A stretch of DNA of 64,000 nt from Phycisphaerae bacterium (GCA_028277645.1 JANQFV010000051.1:1-64000), one strand, 5' to 3'; positions 9,084 to 17,443 are shown, counted from the stretch's first letter. Notes: generated by a model not told the origin, from the letters alone. Translations and numbers: made by a program.

Positions 9084-10046
9084 TCAAAGGTAGGACCGAA
9101 TTTCAGCGAAGCGGGTCTGCACTTCGGTCCAAGACGGGCTTGCTCCGAAGCAGAGCACTTGGCATTGCCGTTCGTAGTCTTGCCGGATCGCGGCGAGGAA
9201 CTCGCCGGTCGGGAATAGCGCGTCGCTTTGGGCGAAGCTCATTCCTTCCGGCGGAAGGTAATCGCGTGCGAAGTGCTTTCGGCTAATGCGGTCATAGTCG
9301 GACTTGATCTGCCCGTATTCATCGGACTCGAGCATCGCCCGGACTTCAGGCCGACCAGCGAGTTGATAGAGGTCGTAGTAATGGCGGGCGTACGTGCCGA
9401 TTGCGCGCCCGTCGTGTTTGTAGAGTTGAACCTTGGCGTGAATGGTAAACAACTTCTCGACGAACGTACGGCGGAAGTGCAGCAACCGCATGGTGAACGG
9501 CCCTTCGTCTTCCAAGTCTAGTGATGCCTGCGTTTCCTTTAGGAACTGGCTCAAATACGAGCGCAGTTCGATGATCGCCGTCGGCTCCCTGCCGCTGGCC
9601 GTACCCGATTCAAGCAGGATTCTGCCGGGCACTTCTCCGGGACCGCCGAAATGCTGCGAATAGGAAAACACGTCGTCTCTGCCGAAACCGCCGATCGTCT
9701 TGCTGGCATCCCGTAGGAAGGCCAGCGCCGGATGTTGCTCAATCGTGTCGCGGAGGTGCTTGAGCTCGCGGTCAATGCCCCGTGTTCGGAGCGGCGGATC
9801 GAACGCCTCGGGATCGAGGAAGATGCCGATGTCCTCGGAGAAGCGCTCGATCAGGTTCCAGCCTTTGGAGAGGCTGGTACCGCCCTTGAAAATGACTTTG
9901 TCGCCGGCGACGCCGGCGATGGCGCGCAACGCCTCAGTGACGTAGTAGTCTTTTTCGATGATGGCGGGGCGCAGTCCCCGGGGACGGAAGTGTTCCGCCG
10001 CCCGGAGAACGGCCTGGTCGAAATCGGGATGTTCGCAGAGCAACAT
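9084..10046 (-). CDS. AbiEii-type nucleotidyltransferase toxin with altered active site
   Basis: A 320-aa AbiEii/AbiGii-family protein. I chose the ATG at 10046 because it lies 1 nt after the antitoxin stop; the longer frame from 10112 overlaps the antitoxin. The nucleotidyltransferase signature FKGGTSLSKGW...RFSEDIG is present near residues 55-75, but the second acid of the family D-I-D motif is Gly (codon GGC where GAC is expected). Family toxins transfer nucleotides to tRNA or other targets and act in phage defence. Losing a metal-binding Asp should weaken or abolish catalysis. Much of the rest, including the C-terminal helices, looks intact. It is the second gene of a two-gene operon with its antitoxin. 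Confidence 0.88.
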   Translation of the reverse strand: MLLCEHPDFDQAVLRAAEHFRPRGLRPAIIEKDYYVTEALRAIAGVAGDKVIFKGGTSLSKGWNLIERFSEDIGIFLDPEAFDPPLRTRGIDRELKHLRDTIEQHPALAFLRDASKTIGGFGRDDVFSYSQHFGGPGEVPGRILLESGTASGREPTAIIELRSYLSQFLKETQASLDLEDEGPFTMRLLHFRRTFVEKLFTIHAKVQLYKHDGRAIGTYARHYYDLYQLAGRPEVRAMLESDEYGQIKSDYDRISRKHFARDYLPPEGMSFAQSDALFPTGEFLAAIRQDYERQCQVLCFGASPSWTEVQTRFAEIRSYL

Positions 10047-10047
10047 G

Positions 10048-10788
10048 TCAGCGCCACCTCTTGGCCTGCCACGCCGTGGCGTTCGGCAGCGCGGAGAAGA
10101 GCCCGAAATCAAAGCGTGAGAGCGGATTTAAGGTCATACGCAGACGCTCCGTGTCGACACGCGGCACGGCAAGCTGCTCACCGAGCGCGCCGAGCAACGC
10201 GCGCACGCGCGGCGGCTCGGTATCGGCCGCGGCAAGCAACCGGGCGTAACGTCCCGGTTCGGTCAACAGTGCGAGCATCCTGCGAATGGTCACCGCCGGT
10301 GAGAACTCGCTGGCCCTGCCGCCGCGCCGCAGGAAATCGAGGATCGCGGCGTCGGTGTCGTCAAGGCTTGACCACGCCCCAGGCCGGCGCGTGCGGATGA
10401 CGGCATCCTCGCCGACGAGCTTGCGGGGCAGGCTCAGGGCGGTCGTGGCGAGCTCCGCGCGATTGGGATTCTGGGTGGTGAATCCCAGATGGCTCGCCGC
10501 GGCGATGCCCGAAGGGAAGACGCCCTTGCGCTGTGCGGCGAGCTTTCGGATCGTGGCGGGATTGGGGCGGCTCTCGCCGAAGGCCGTCTGGCGGGCACGG
10601 TAGTAAATGCCCTTGCTGAGCCGCCGAATGCTTCCCTGCCGCGCCAAACGAGAGAGCGCCTGGGCGGCAGCGGCCAGCGATAGGTCGCGGAAATCGTCCA
10701 ACCGCCAGATCCGTTCGCCGCCCTGCTCGATTCGCCGGCGAACCAGCGCGGCGGTAGCGCCATGCGTGGATGTAAACGTGTGTTCCAT
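10048..10788 (-). CDS. AbiEi/DUF6088-like antitoxin
   Basis: A 246-aa protein with an N-terminal winged helix (residues ~20-75, ALSRLARQGSIRRLSKGIYY) followed by TAFGESRPNP, typical of type IV AbiE antitoxins of the DUF6088 type. The remaining ~160 residues form the toxin-countering C-terminal domain. The stop is 1 nt from the toxin ATG (TGACATG). In the family this protein represses its own promoter and counters the toxin indirectly. A strong promoter with an inverted repeat lies directly before the ATG, which fits autoregulation. Confidence 0.8.
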   Translation of the reverse strand: MEHTFTSTHGATAALVRRRIEQGGERIWRLDDFRDLSLAAAAQALSRLARQGSIRRLSKGIYYRARQTAFGESRPNPATIRKLAAQRKGVFPSGIAAASHLGFTTQNPNRAELATTALSLPRKLVGEDAVIRTRRPGAWSSLDDTDAAILDFLRRGGRASEFSPAVTIRRMLALLTEPGRYARLLAAADTEPPRVRALLGALGEQLAVPRVDTERLRMTLNPLSRFDFGLFSALPNATAWQAKRWR

Positions 10789-10794
10789 GCCCAG

Positions 10795-10823
10795 ATTATG
10801 GGTGGAAGAATCACGAATGTCAA
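10795..10823 (-). promoter_or_regulatory. AbiE operon promoter, predicted leaderless
   Basis: On the minus strand TTGACA (10818-10823), a 17-nt spacer and CATAAT (10795-10800) precede the antitoxin ATG (10788) by 6 nt. Transcription should therefore start at or within a base or two of the ATG. Confidence 0.75.
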
Positions 10824-10846
10824 GTTATTTAGCGAAAAAACTTGAC
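10819..10846. promoter_or_regulatory. Candidate AbiEi operator
   Basis: The inverted repeat GTCAAGTT (10819-10826) / AACTTGAC (10839-10846), arms of 8 bp and spacer of 12 bp, overlaps the -35 box of the AbiE promoter. AbiEi antitoxins bind inverted repeats at their promoters, so this is a natural operator candidate. Confidence 0.6.
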
Positions 10847-10898
10847 GAATATGCCATCAACAGACGCTCGGTGCGTTTTTATCAGTCGAAAGACCGGA

Positions 10899-11657
10899 TC
10901 ACTGCATTCTCTGCCGAACTGCGTCCGCGATCCGGTGGCAGGCATAGTCGAAATACACCGGGTCCTGTTCAATGCCGACAAACCACTTGCCGGCGAGAAC
11001 AGCGGCTACGCCGGTCGTGCCGCTGCTCATGAACAGATCGAGAATCGTCCTGGCGTCAACGGAATCGCAGATATATCGCACCTGGGCCAACGGGCGCGGG
11101 CACGGCACCGGGTTGTCGCCCACGTACCCGTCCCAGGGTCTCAGGTCGGCCATGTGCCAGTCGCGCGGCAACTCGTCGTGAATGCGGGAGCGGCCGCTCC
11201 AGAAGATGATGGGATCCCAGCTCAGGCAGAAGCGTTTTCCCCACCGCTTCGGGTAGACTTTGCACGCGGCGACGATTCGGAATCTCTCCGGGAAGTAGCG
11301 GTGCCACTCGGCAGCCTTGAGCGGGCTCTGCCAGACGAAGCACGGTCCGTCGTTGGTGACGCGAATCAGCTCCGGCACTAGGCGTCGCATGAGCGCACCA
11401 TACTTGGCTGGAGAGTCGTCGTAGCTGCGGTGCTTGAAGCCGATACCGTACGACGGGTCGGTGACAACCGCATCGATGCCAGTGAGGACCGGCAGCACGT
11501 CGAAGCAGTCCGCGCCGTACAGCACGACATCTCCAATAACGCACCTTTCGACAGAACGTGCCGCGCCACTCGCAGGCGGCACCGGGGTCTTTCGCCGGGC
11601 CAGACGAGCAGCGTAAAACGGATTAATGTGGCGTGTAGTCGTAGTTGTTCGTGTCAT
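10899..11657 (-). CDS. N4/N6 DNA methyltransferase (beta-class order)
   Basis: A 252-aa phage-type DNA methyltransferase. Motif IV is DPSY (VVTDPSYGIGF, residues ~85-95). The SAM-binding motif I lies near the C-terminus (ILDLFMSSGTTGVAA, ~205-220), giving the IV-TRD-I order of beta-class enzymes that modify adenine N6 or cytosine N4. GGGAGG lies before the ATG. The threonine-rich N-terminus (MTRTTTTTRHINPFYAAR) is duplicated as a remnant at 8118. No restriction endonuclease is adjacent, so it is probably an orphan or phage-derived enzyme. The target sequence cannot be deduced. Confidence 0.88.
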   Translation of the reverse strand: MTRTTTTTRHINPFYAARLARRKTPVPPASGAARSVERCVIGDVVLYGADCFDVLPVLTGIDAVVTDPSYGIGFKHRSYDDSPAKYGALMRRLVPELIRVTNDGPCFVWQSPLKAAEWHRYFPERFRIVAACKVYPKRWGKRFCLSWDPIIFWSGRSRIHDELPRDWHMADLRPWDGYVGDNPVPCPRPLAQVRYICDSVDARTILDLFMSSGTTGVAAVLAGKWFVGIEQDPVYFDYACHRIADAVRQRMQ

Positions 11658-11761
11658 TGTGTCCTCCCTGACATGAGTGTGGGCGGGCCAAACGGCCCGC
11701 CCGGTTGCGAATGGTTCAGTCTCGCTTGTCGGTCGCGGTGTGGAGCGTGATACGCCCGTCG
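11606..11761. repeat. Duplicated segment, copy 2
   Basis: Matches 8070-8222. It covers the first codons of the intact methyltransferase gene, its leader with the GC hairpin, and the last codons (ending DKRD, then TGA) of an upstream gene whose remainder is missing. Similarity stops at 11761, exactly where the serine-recombinase remnant begins. Confidence 0.85.
11681..11702 (-). terminator. GC hairpin in methyltransferase leader
   Basis: GGGCGGGCC-AAAC-GGCCCGCCC, a 9-bp stem with only loop changes relative to copy 1. Retention of the stem while the loop diverged suggests the structure matters. It sits ~25 nt upstream of the methyltransferase ATG. Confidence 0.5.
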
Positions 11762-12226
11762 GAGCATGTGCGGGACTGGTTCGGTCAGGCGTTACTGCAA
11801 TGGTCCCAGCACGAGCGCGGCGAATCGCAGCACCACACGCAACAGCTTCAGCGGGAACTGACGTTGCTGCGACAGCAGCAAGACCGCTTACTCAACCTGC
11901 GCCTGCTCGATGAGATCGACCGCGATACGTTCGCCGCCAAGAACACGGAACTGCGAGACCGTATTGCGGAGATCGCGCTGCGAATCGAATCCGCCGACCG
12001 CTCGCGAAGCGAACAGGCAGAGTTGGCCGAGCGGGTTTTTGAACTCTCGCAAGCGTTGGAGGAGAAGTGGCTTACGGCTGACTTCGCAGCCAAACGGCAA
12101 TTGCTCGATATCGTGTTTTTGAACTTCACCCTCGACGGCGTAAGTCTCTGCTACGAATTGAGAAAGCCCTTCGATATGCTCGTCGAAGGGCTCACCGTCC
12201 CGTCGGATCGGGGCGACAAGATTTGA
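11762..12226 (+). pseudogene. C-terminal remnant of a large serine recombinase
   Basis: From codon 11762 the frame encodes ~154 residues of a coiled-coil and C-terminal region: NLRLLDEIDRDTFAAKNTEL, AELAERVFELSQALEEKW, TADFAAKRQLLDIVFLNF and KPFDMLVEGL. This pattern is characteristic of the zinc-ribbon/coiled-coil tail of large serine recombinases. The catalytic serine domain is absent: upstream of 11762 lies the duplicated methyltransferase leader. The stop falls inside the 3' end of tRNA-Pro (19-bp overlap on opposite strands), so the element probably used or abutted this tRNA. The frame can be extended to an ATG at 11705, but those residues come from the repeat. Confidence 0.85.
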
Positions 12227-12282
12227 ACTTGCGACCTCTGGCACCCAAAGCCAGCGCTCTTGCCAGGCTGAGCTACGCCCCG
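12208..12282 (-). tRNA. tRNA-Pro(TGG)
   Basis: The minus strand folds with acceptor CGGGGCG/CGCCCCG, D-stem GCTC/GAGC, anticodon stem CTGGC/GCCAG with loop TTTGGGT (anticodon TGG, reading CCA), and T-arm GCAAG-TTCAAAT-CTTGT. The discriminator is A. CCA is not encoded (TCC follows), unlike the tRNA-Leu at 5826. The 3' end marks the right boundary of the accessory island. Confidence 0.95.
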
Positions 12283-12989
12283 GAAGTCCAACCATCTATC
12301 TTACGCGCGAGCCCCCCGAATGAAAAACGGGCGGCGGAGCGTGGTGCGACGTGCGCCCCCGGCTCCTCCGCCAGACACACGCCGCACCCGCCCACGACCG
12401 CCCGTCTGACCCGCGGGTCAGCTTCTCGTCCGGCTCGGGTTTCCCACTTAGCCCTCCGGAGCATTGCAGCCGCCCAGGCGAGCGACAAACCGGGTACCGA
12501 ACCGAACATCCCCATTGGGGCGTTATGAATACGCTATCACTACTCTCGCGTCACAGATCAGTGCCGCGCACGGGCTGCGGGCTCCCAGCGCATCGCCCGT
12601 ACGCCTCGGCACCGCCAGTTGGGAACGTCCGCTGGCATCGGACATTTGAAGGATGCAGGCTGCAAGACGTGATTCATTACCCGTCGGCCCGTTGTGACAC
12701 ACAACGGGTAACGGCCACCTCAGCCCATCCCAGATTGGGCCTCGACGTCGCCGTTTCGGTCGACGTCGGACGGAACGCTTGGGCGGAACGAGTCGAACCG
12801 CCACCGGGTCGTCGCACTCGACCCGCAGCACGTCGGCATCTGCCCGGACTCCGACGTGCCGGTTCGATCTTAGGCGCTCCCAGGTGTCCCCGGCGAGGGG
12901 GAAGCGCGGCGGCCGACACCTCCATCGGCCATAGGACGCAATTGACGCACTACGTCCGGCGTGGAGGCCGGGGCATTACGCGAAAACCC
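12283..12989. other. Gene-free spacer with a short perfect hairpin
   Basis: About 700 bp without a credible gene. Frames on both strands are Arg/Pro-rich with no start signals. It contains a perfect 9-bp inverted repeat with a 3-nt loop (CCCGTTGTG-ACA-CACAACGGG, 12688-12708). I searched by eye for tmRNA and RNase P signatures and found none. Confidence 0.45.
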
Positions 12990-13979
12990 CTACCACGCCT
13001 CCAGATCGCCCACGATTTCCTCAACGAGGTCTTTAACCGTCAGAATCCCCACACACCGCGACGTGCGATCTTGCACCACCGCCATCGTGGCCCGTGACCG
13101 CTGCAACGCCAGCAGTGCCGCCGCCACCGACATGTGCGCCCGCAGGACCAGCGGTTCACGCAGGTGCTCCAGCACCGGCCGCCGCTCGTCGTCATTCAGC
13201 ACGTCGTAGACATCGATGATCCCGATCATCTTCTGCGCACCGGGATCCCACACCGGCACGCGCGAATAGGTCGCCCGCCGCGCGACCTCGATGAACTCAT
13301 GGCGCGCCACATCGCGCTCAACCTGCACGGCGTGTTTCAGCGGCACCATCACCTGCCCAACGCGCACATCGGACAGGTTCAGAACGCGTTCAATCAGATC
13401 CCGCTGCATCAGTGACAACTCGCCGTGCGCCGCCCCCTCGCGCAGCAGGCGCATCGTCCGCGCCCGCGGCAACAGGCTCGATTCATTCTCCGCGTGCTCT
13501 GGATCGATCCGCCGCACCAGCGCGTGCGTTAACCTGCGCAACAACGCCACAATGCCCAGCCCCTGCGCCAGCCGCAGGCAGCCCAGCAGCGGCCACGTCA
13601 ACGCAAGCATCAACCGATTGGCCTCCCGCCGAAACCAGTCCTTCGGAATGATTCCGCCGAACACCAGAATCAACGGCGTCACGATCGCTGTCGCGTAGAC
13701 CTCGGCCAGACCCTGGCCGACGGTCGCCTGGAGCAGGATCGCCGTCGCGCAGGCCGTCGCCAAGTAGTCGGCGACGTTTGTTCCCAGCAGCGTCGTGATG
13801 ACGAGGTCTTCCGGGCGGCGCATGTACTGCTCCAACCGCCGCGCCGCCGTGTTACCCTCCTCGCTTTCCACGCGCAGCCGCACACGGTTGAGGCAATAGA
13901 CCCCGGTCTCCGAACCGGAGAAGAATCCGCTCAATACTATGGCCCCCAGCAATCCTAATACGAGCATGAGGATTGTCAT
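12990..13979 (-). CDS. CorB/CNNM-like DUF21-CBS membrane protein
   Basis: A 329-aa protein with an N-terminal DUF21 transmembrane domain (residues ~1-140; GFFSGSETGVYCLNRVRLRVE is the family entry motif, and VFGGIIPKDWFRREANRL the EXIPK-like segment) and a C-terminal CBS pair (~195-320; VGQVMVPLKHAV, RVPVWD, IGIIDVYDVL, VGILTVKDLVEEIVGD). It lacks the C-terminal CorC/HlyC domain of its upstream partner. Members are linked to Mg2+ or other divalent-metal efflux. Its ATG overlaps the upstream stop (ATGA, 13976-13979), so the two are translationally coupled and may form a heteromer. Confidence 0.9.
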   Translation of the reverse strand: MTILMLVLGLLGAIVLSGFFSGSETGVYCLNRVRLRVESEEGNTAARRLEQYMRRPEDLVITTLLGTNVADYLATACATAILLQATVGQGLAEVYATAIVTPLILVFGGIIPKDWFRREANRLMLALTWPLLGCLRLAQGLGIVALLRRLTHALVRRIDPEHAENESSLLPRARTMRLLREGAAHGELSLMQRDLIERVLNLSDVRVGQVMVPLKHAVQVERDVARHEFIEVARRATYSRVPVWDPGAQKMIGIIDVYDVLNDDERRPVLEHLREPLVLRAHMSVAAALLALQRSRATMAVVQDRTSRCVGILTVKDLVEEIVGDLEAW

Positions 13980-15310
13980 CGGGCTGCCCCCTCGACGTCC
14001 GCCCGCGTCAAAACGCTTAATGCCAGGCGCACGACCCGCCGCCGCTCGACGCGGGTGACCTCCATCTCGACGTTTCCGACGCGCACCAAATCCCCGACCT
14101 GCGCCGGCCGCCCCAGTTGCGCCATAACTAGCCCGCCCACCGTCACCACGCGCTCAGCGATCTCCGGCCGCCCCAGCGCCTCAATCCAGAACTGCACGCC
14201 TAGTCCGCCGCTGACGTCGAAGCGCCCGTCGGGCAACATGCGAATCTCCGGCTCTGCGGGCGCTTCATCCGCGTCTCCGATCTCGCCGACGATCTCCTCC
14301 AGCACATCCTCGAGTGTCACCAGTCCCGCCACGCCACCGAACTCGTCCACGGCAATTGCCAATTGGGACTTGGTCTGCTGAAAGTGGTGGAGTAATTGCG
14401 CGCAGTTGCCGACCTCGGGAACGAAGTGGACCGGCTTCACCAGCTCACGCATCGGCACGTCTGATCGAAAATACAGGTCGCGCGCGTAGATCAGCCCCAC
14501 AATCTCGTCGGGCGCGCTGTCGTAAACCGGAATCTTGCGAAACCGCGTCGTACGCATCAGGTCGCGCAGCCCCTCCGGCGTGCCGTTCACGTCGAACGCG
14601 ATCATCTCCGTGCGATGTACCATAACGTCGCCGACGCGCAGATGCTCGAGGTCGACAATCGCGCGCAGAAACGTATCCTCAACCGGGTTGATCATCCCCT
14701 CGCGGCGGCTCATCTCCAGCAAGGTCTTGAGTTCGGTACGCGACAGCTCCGCATCGTCACTACTTCGCGCCCCCGCCGTACCCAACACGACGCGCACCAC
14801 AGGCTCTGCCAGGAACCAGTCGATTCCGCGCCCTAGTGGACCCGCGATGACGCTGACCGCACGTACGAGTGTCGCCGCCAGCGGTGCCAGCCGCTCCGCC
14901 AGGCTGACTGCCAGCACCTTCGGTACCACCTCCCCAACAACCACTACGAGTAGAATGCTCAGCACGGCTGAAACCGGCTGCACCCACGCACCCACTTGCG
15001 CCGACAACCGCGTGAACACCACATAAGAGACCGAGAACAGCAGCACGTTCACGGCCGTGTTTGCGACCAACACCGTCATCAGCGTCCGCTTCGGCGAGCG
15101 CATGAGCAGCGCCGCCTGTCGGCGAAACGGATTCGTGCTCGCGGCAGCGTGTTCAAGCTGCGTGCGTGTCAGCGAAAACAGCACGGTTTCACTGCCGGAG
15201 AACGCCCCCGAGAACACGACCAACAAGAGCAACAGCGCGACATACGGGCCGAGCTCCACCCACTGCAGTTCCACCATCGCCAGCAGACTGATTGTCGCGA
15301 ACAGGTTCAT
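13976..15310 (-). CDS. HlyC/CorC-family protein (DUF21, CBS pair, CorC_HlyC)
   Basis: A 444-aa protein. An N-terminal membrane DUF21 domain (~20-200, with VFSGAFSGSETVLFSLTRTQL and VVVGEVVPKVLAV) is followed by two CBS motifs (~225-345: VGDVMVHRTEMIAF, KIPVYD, GLVTLEDVLEEIVGEIGD) and a C-terminal CorC_HlyC FAD-like domain (~360-440). Such proteins take part in magnesium/cobalt homeostasis at the inner membrane. First gene of a two-gene operon with the shorter paralogue downstream. Confidence 0.92.
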   Translation of the reverse strand: MNLFATISLLAMVELQWVELGPYVALLLLLVVFSGAFSGSETVLFSLTRTQLEHAAASTNPFRRQAALLMRSPKRTLMTVLVANTAVNVLLFSVSYVVFTRLSAQVGAWVQPVSAVLSILLVVVVGEVVPKVLAVSLAERLAPLAATLVRAVSVIAGPLGRGIDWFLAEPVVRVVLGTAGARSSDDAELSRTELKTLLEMSRREGMINPVEDTFLRAIVDLEHLRVGDVMVHRTEMIAFDVNGTPEGLRDLMRTTRFRKIPVYDSAPDEIVGLIYARDLYFRSDVPMRELVKPVHFVPEVGNCAQLLHHFQQTKSQLAIAVDEFGGVAGLVTLEDVLEEIVGEIGDADEAPAEPEIRMLPDGRFDVSGGLGVQFWIEALGRPEIAERVVTVGGLVMAQLGRPAQVGDLVRVGNVEMEVTRVERRRVVRLALSVLTRADVEGAAR

Positions 15311-15347
15311 CGCGTGTGAAGTGTAGCCGCCGGGCTCGCGAATGCAC

Positions 15348-16490
15348 CTACGGCGGCGCTGCGTCGACCAACGTACTCAGCGCTTCATCCATCGCCGCAC
15401 CGCGCACCGGCCACGCAAACTGCGCTGCACGCGCCCGTCCCCAACCTCGGTCACCCTGCCAGACTCCACCTGACTCCACGCGGCTGGCCAGATCCGCAAG
15501 CCGCTCTACCAATCCGCTCACTGTGCCATCGTAAAAGAACTGCGCCGCGCGCGCGTCCACGTCCAGCCCCAACACCTCCGGATACGCCAGCCGCCGCGGT
15601 ACCAGCGGATAACAACCCGCCGCCAGCGCTTCGACCAGGCTGATTCCGAAGAACTCGTGCTGCGCGGTGGAGACGAACACGTCCGCCTCGGCCAGCGCCG
15701 CCTCATACGCCGCGCGCGTCGGCTGAAAACCCCAGCGCACGATCTCGTCACCGAAGCGCTTCCTGGCTTCCTCAAAGACCGCGGGCGTTTCGTCGAATTG
15801 CTCACCAACGACGTTGAGTCGAAACGCAACGCCGCGCGCCTTCAGCGCCTCCAGTGCCGCAAAGAACGACTCCGGATCTTTGTCGTGTTCCCACCGAGCC
15901 GCCCACACAATCCACAGCGGCCCCGGTGTTCGCTCACAGCCGCGCACCGCGGGCATCTCAACGCCCGGCGGCTGAATCACCGACGACCCACGAATCCGTT
16001 CGACGGCGTCCAGCGACCGATAGTCCGGCATCCGTCGCAACACGCGCCCCAGCTCATCCAGAAAGCTATCGCGATGAAACGCCGAGTTGAACCAGACCGC
16101 ATCCGCCGCCAGCGCGGACGTCATGTTCGTAAACCCAAAGTGATAGTCGCGCTCCGTCGCGTAGCGAAACGGATACGTGAGCTGGTTCTCGTGAAAGTAC
16201 ACGACACGCGGCAGCCGCCGCACGCGCTCATCCACCAGCCCCACGAACTCACCCAGATTGAGCATGTCCGAACAGAGAAGAACATCCCATTCGGCCCCTG
16301 CCGCCAGCTCCTGCCGCACGCGATCGGCGAACGTCAGCGCCGCATGGCGCATCCGCCACTTCCACTTGCGCGCCGGCAGGTCATACATCGTCCACTCATG
16401 TCGACTGTACCCCCGCCAGCCATCGATGAATGCCTTGTGGCTTCCACCGAAGTAGGGCTCCAACGCCAGGATGCGCAGCGCGCGGCTCAC
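15348..16490 (-). CDS. tRNA-queuosine alpha-mannosyltransferase-like glycosyltransferase
   Basis: A 380-aa GT-B glycosyltransferase. I chose the GTG at 16490, which overlaps the stop of the upstream nitrilase (GTGA), because residues from there onward (ILALEPYFGGSHKAFIDGW) match the DUF3524/QTMAN start. The N-terminal half carries YFHENQLTYPF and FTNMTSALAADAVWFNS. The C-terminal half has the GT4-like nucleotide-sugar site (WAARWEHDKDPESFF, and VSTAQHEFFGISLVEALAAG). Relatives mannosylate queuosine in tRNA-Asp or similar tRNAs. The bacterial substrate is inferred, not proven. No queuosine biosynthesis gene is visible in this window. Confidence 0.8.
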   Translation of the reverse strand: MSRALRILALEPYFGGSHKAFIDGWRGYSRHEWTMYDLPARKWKWRMRHAALTFADRVRQELAAGAEWDVLLCSDMLNLGEFVGLVDERVRRLPRVVYFHENQLTYPFRYATERDYHFGFTNMTSALAADAVWFNSAFHRDSFLDELGRVLRRMPDYRSLDAVERIRGSSVIQPPGVEMPAVRGCERTPGPLWIVWAARWEHDKDPESFFAALEALKARGVAFRLNVVGEQFDETPAVFEEARKRFGDEIVRWGFQPTRAAYEAALAEADVFVSTAQHEFFGISLVEALAAGCYPLVPRRLAYPEVLGLDVDARAAQFFYDGTVSGLVERLADLASRVESGGVWQGDRGWGRARAAQFAWPVRGAAMDEALSTLVDAAPP

Positions 16491-17443
16491 TCGTCGATCC
16501 AATCCACCGCCGTCTGCCGCCGCCGATCGACCGTGAGCCGCAGGACGTCCGGGCGCGCGTAGTGCCCCGACGGATCGAAGTTTTGCCGCTCTGCACGCAC
16601 CCGGTCCGGATCGAGTTCGGCCACGATCAGCTCTTCCCGCCCGACCACCGGCTCCACCAGCCAGCTCCCGTCCGGATTCGCGATGCACGATCCGCCGTCG
16701 TACAGCGTTTCGTTTTCACCCGCGAACCGCGCGCGCTGCGGCACGTCGTCGGGAATATCGCCACTGCGAATGAGACCACTCACCGAGACAACGTACGACC
16801 GACTCTCCTTCGCCACGAACGGCGTGCTCTCACGCGTCAATCGCTCCGCCCCCGGCCAGAGCATGATGTGCAAGTCCTCGCCCTCAGCATACAGGGCCGC
16901 CCGCGCCAGCGGCATCCAGTTCTCCCAGCAGTTCAGCGCCCCGACGGTGAATGGCCCGATCTGATGCGTGACCAACCCGGCGCCGTCGCCCACGCCCCAC
17001 GCCAGCCGCTCTTCGTACGTCGGCATCAGCTTGCGATGCGTCGAGAGCACGCGGCCCGCATCCTTCCCCTCACCGGCGATGAACACCCGCGTGCAGTACA
17101 ACGTGTGTCCACCTCGATCCATTGCACGTTCCGCGACGCCCAGCACCACGCTGACCCCACATGCCCGCGCCAAATCACAGACCGGCCGCAGATCCCCACC
17201 GTCGCTGTCAATCCGCACACCCTGGTTCAGGTACAGCGCGTGCAACTCCTTCTGGTCCGCCGCATCAAACCGCGCCGCGTCCGTGCGGCTGAGCCAGACG
17301 GGATACGCCGGCACAATCGTCTCGCCGAAAACGACCAGTCGGCAATCGGCATGGGCAGCCTCACGCACCCATTGTACGACCGTCTCAATTGTGGCCACCC
17401 GATCGAGGAGCACGGGAGCAATCTGCGCAACGGCAATCTTCAT
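16487..17443 (-). CDS. Nitrilase-superfamily C-N hydrolase
   Basis: A 318-aa protein with the Glu-Lys-Cys triad: E in VVFGETIVPAYP (~42), K in STHRKLMPTYEER (~137), and C in GALNCWENWMPLA (~171). The length and the CWEN motif fit true nitrilases (branch 1) that hydrolyse nitriles to acids, though cyanide hydratases and related amidases look similar. The gene overlaps the downstream glycosyltransferase by 4 nt, so both are probably one transcription unit. The biochemical link between them is not obvious. The divergent DMT transporter starts 86 bp upstream. Confidence 0.9.
   Translation of the reverse strand: MKIAVAQIAPVLLDRVATIETVVQWVREAAHADCRLVVFGETIVPAYPVWLSRTDAARFDAADQKELHALYLNQGVRIDSDGGDLRPVCDLARACGVSVVLGVAERAMDRGGHTLYCTRVFIAGEGKDAGRVLSTHRKLMPTYEERLAWGVGDGAGLVTHQIGPFTVGALNCWENWMPLARAALYAEGEDLHIMLWPGAERLTRESTPFVAKESRSYVVSVSGLIRSGDIPDDVPQRARFAGENETLYDGGSCIANPDGSWLVEPVVGREELIVAELDPDRVRAERQNFDPSGHYARPDVLRLTVDRRRQTAVDWIDE

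Noticed and set aside
12283-12989. Possible tmRNA or RNase P RNA
   Set aside because: A GGTTCGACTCG-like string and a strong hairpin drew attention, but no tag frame, acceptor stem or RNase P core could be paired.
12351-13097. 248-aa plus-strand frame across the 12.3-13.1 kb spacer
   Set aside because: Arg/Pro-rich, no RBS, and runs into the antisense of the CBS-domain gene; composition is that of a GC-rich shadow frame.
16491-16688. N-terminal extension of the mannosyltransferase-like protein
   Set aside because: It overlaps the nitrilase 3' end in another frame; homology begins after the GTG at 16490.
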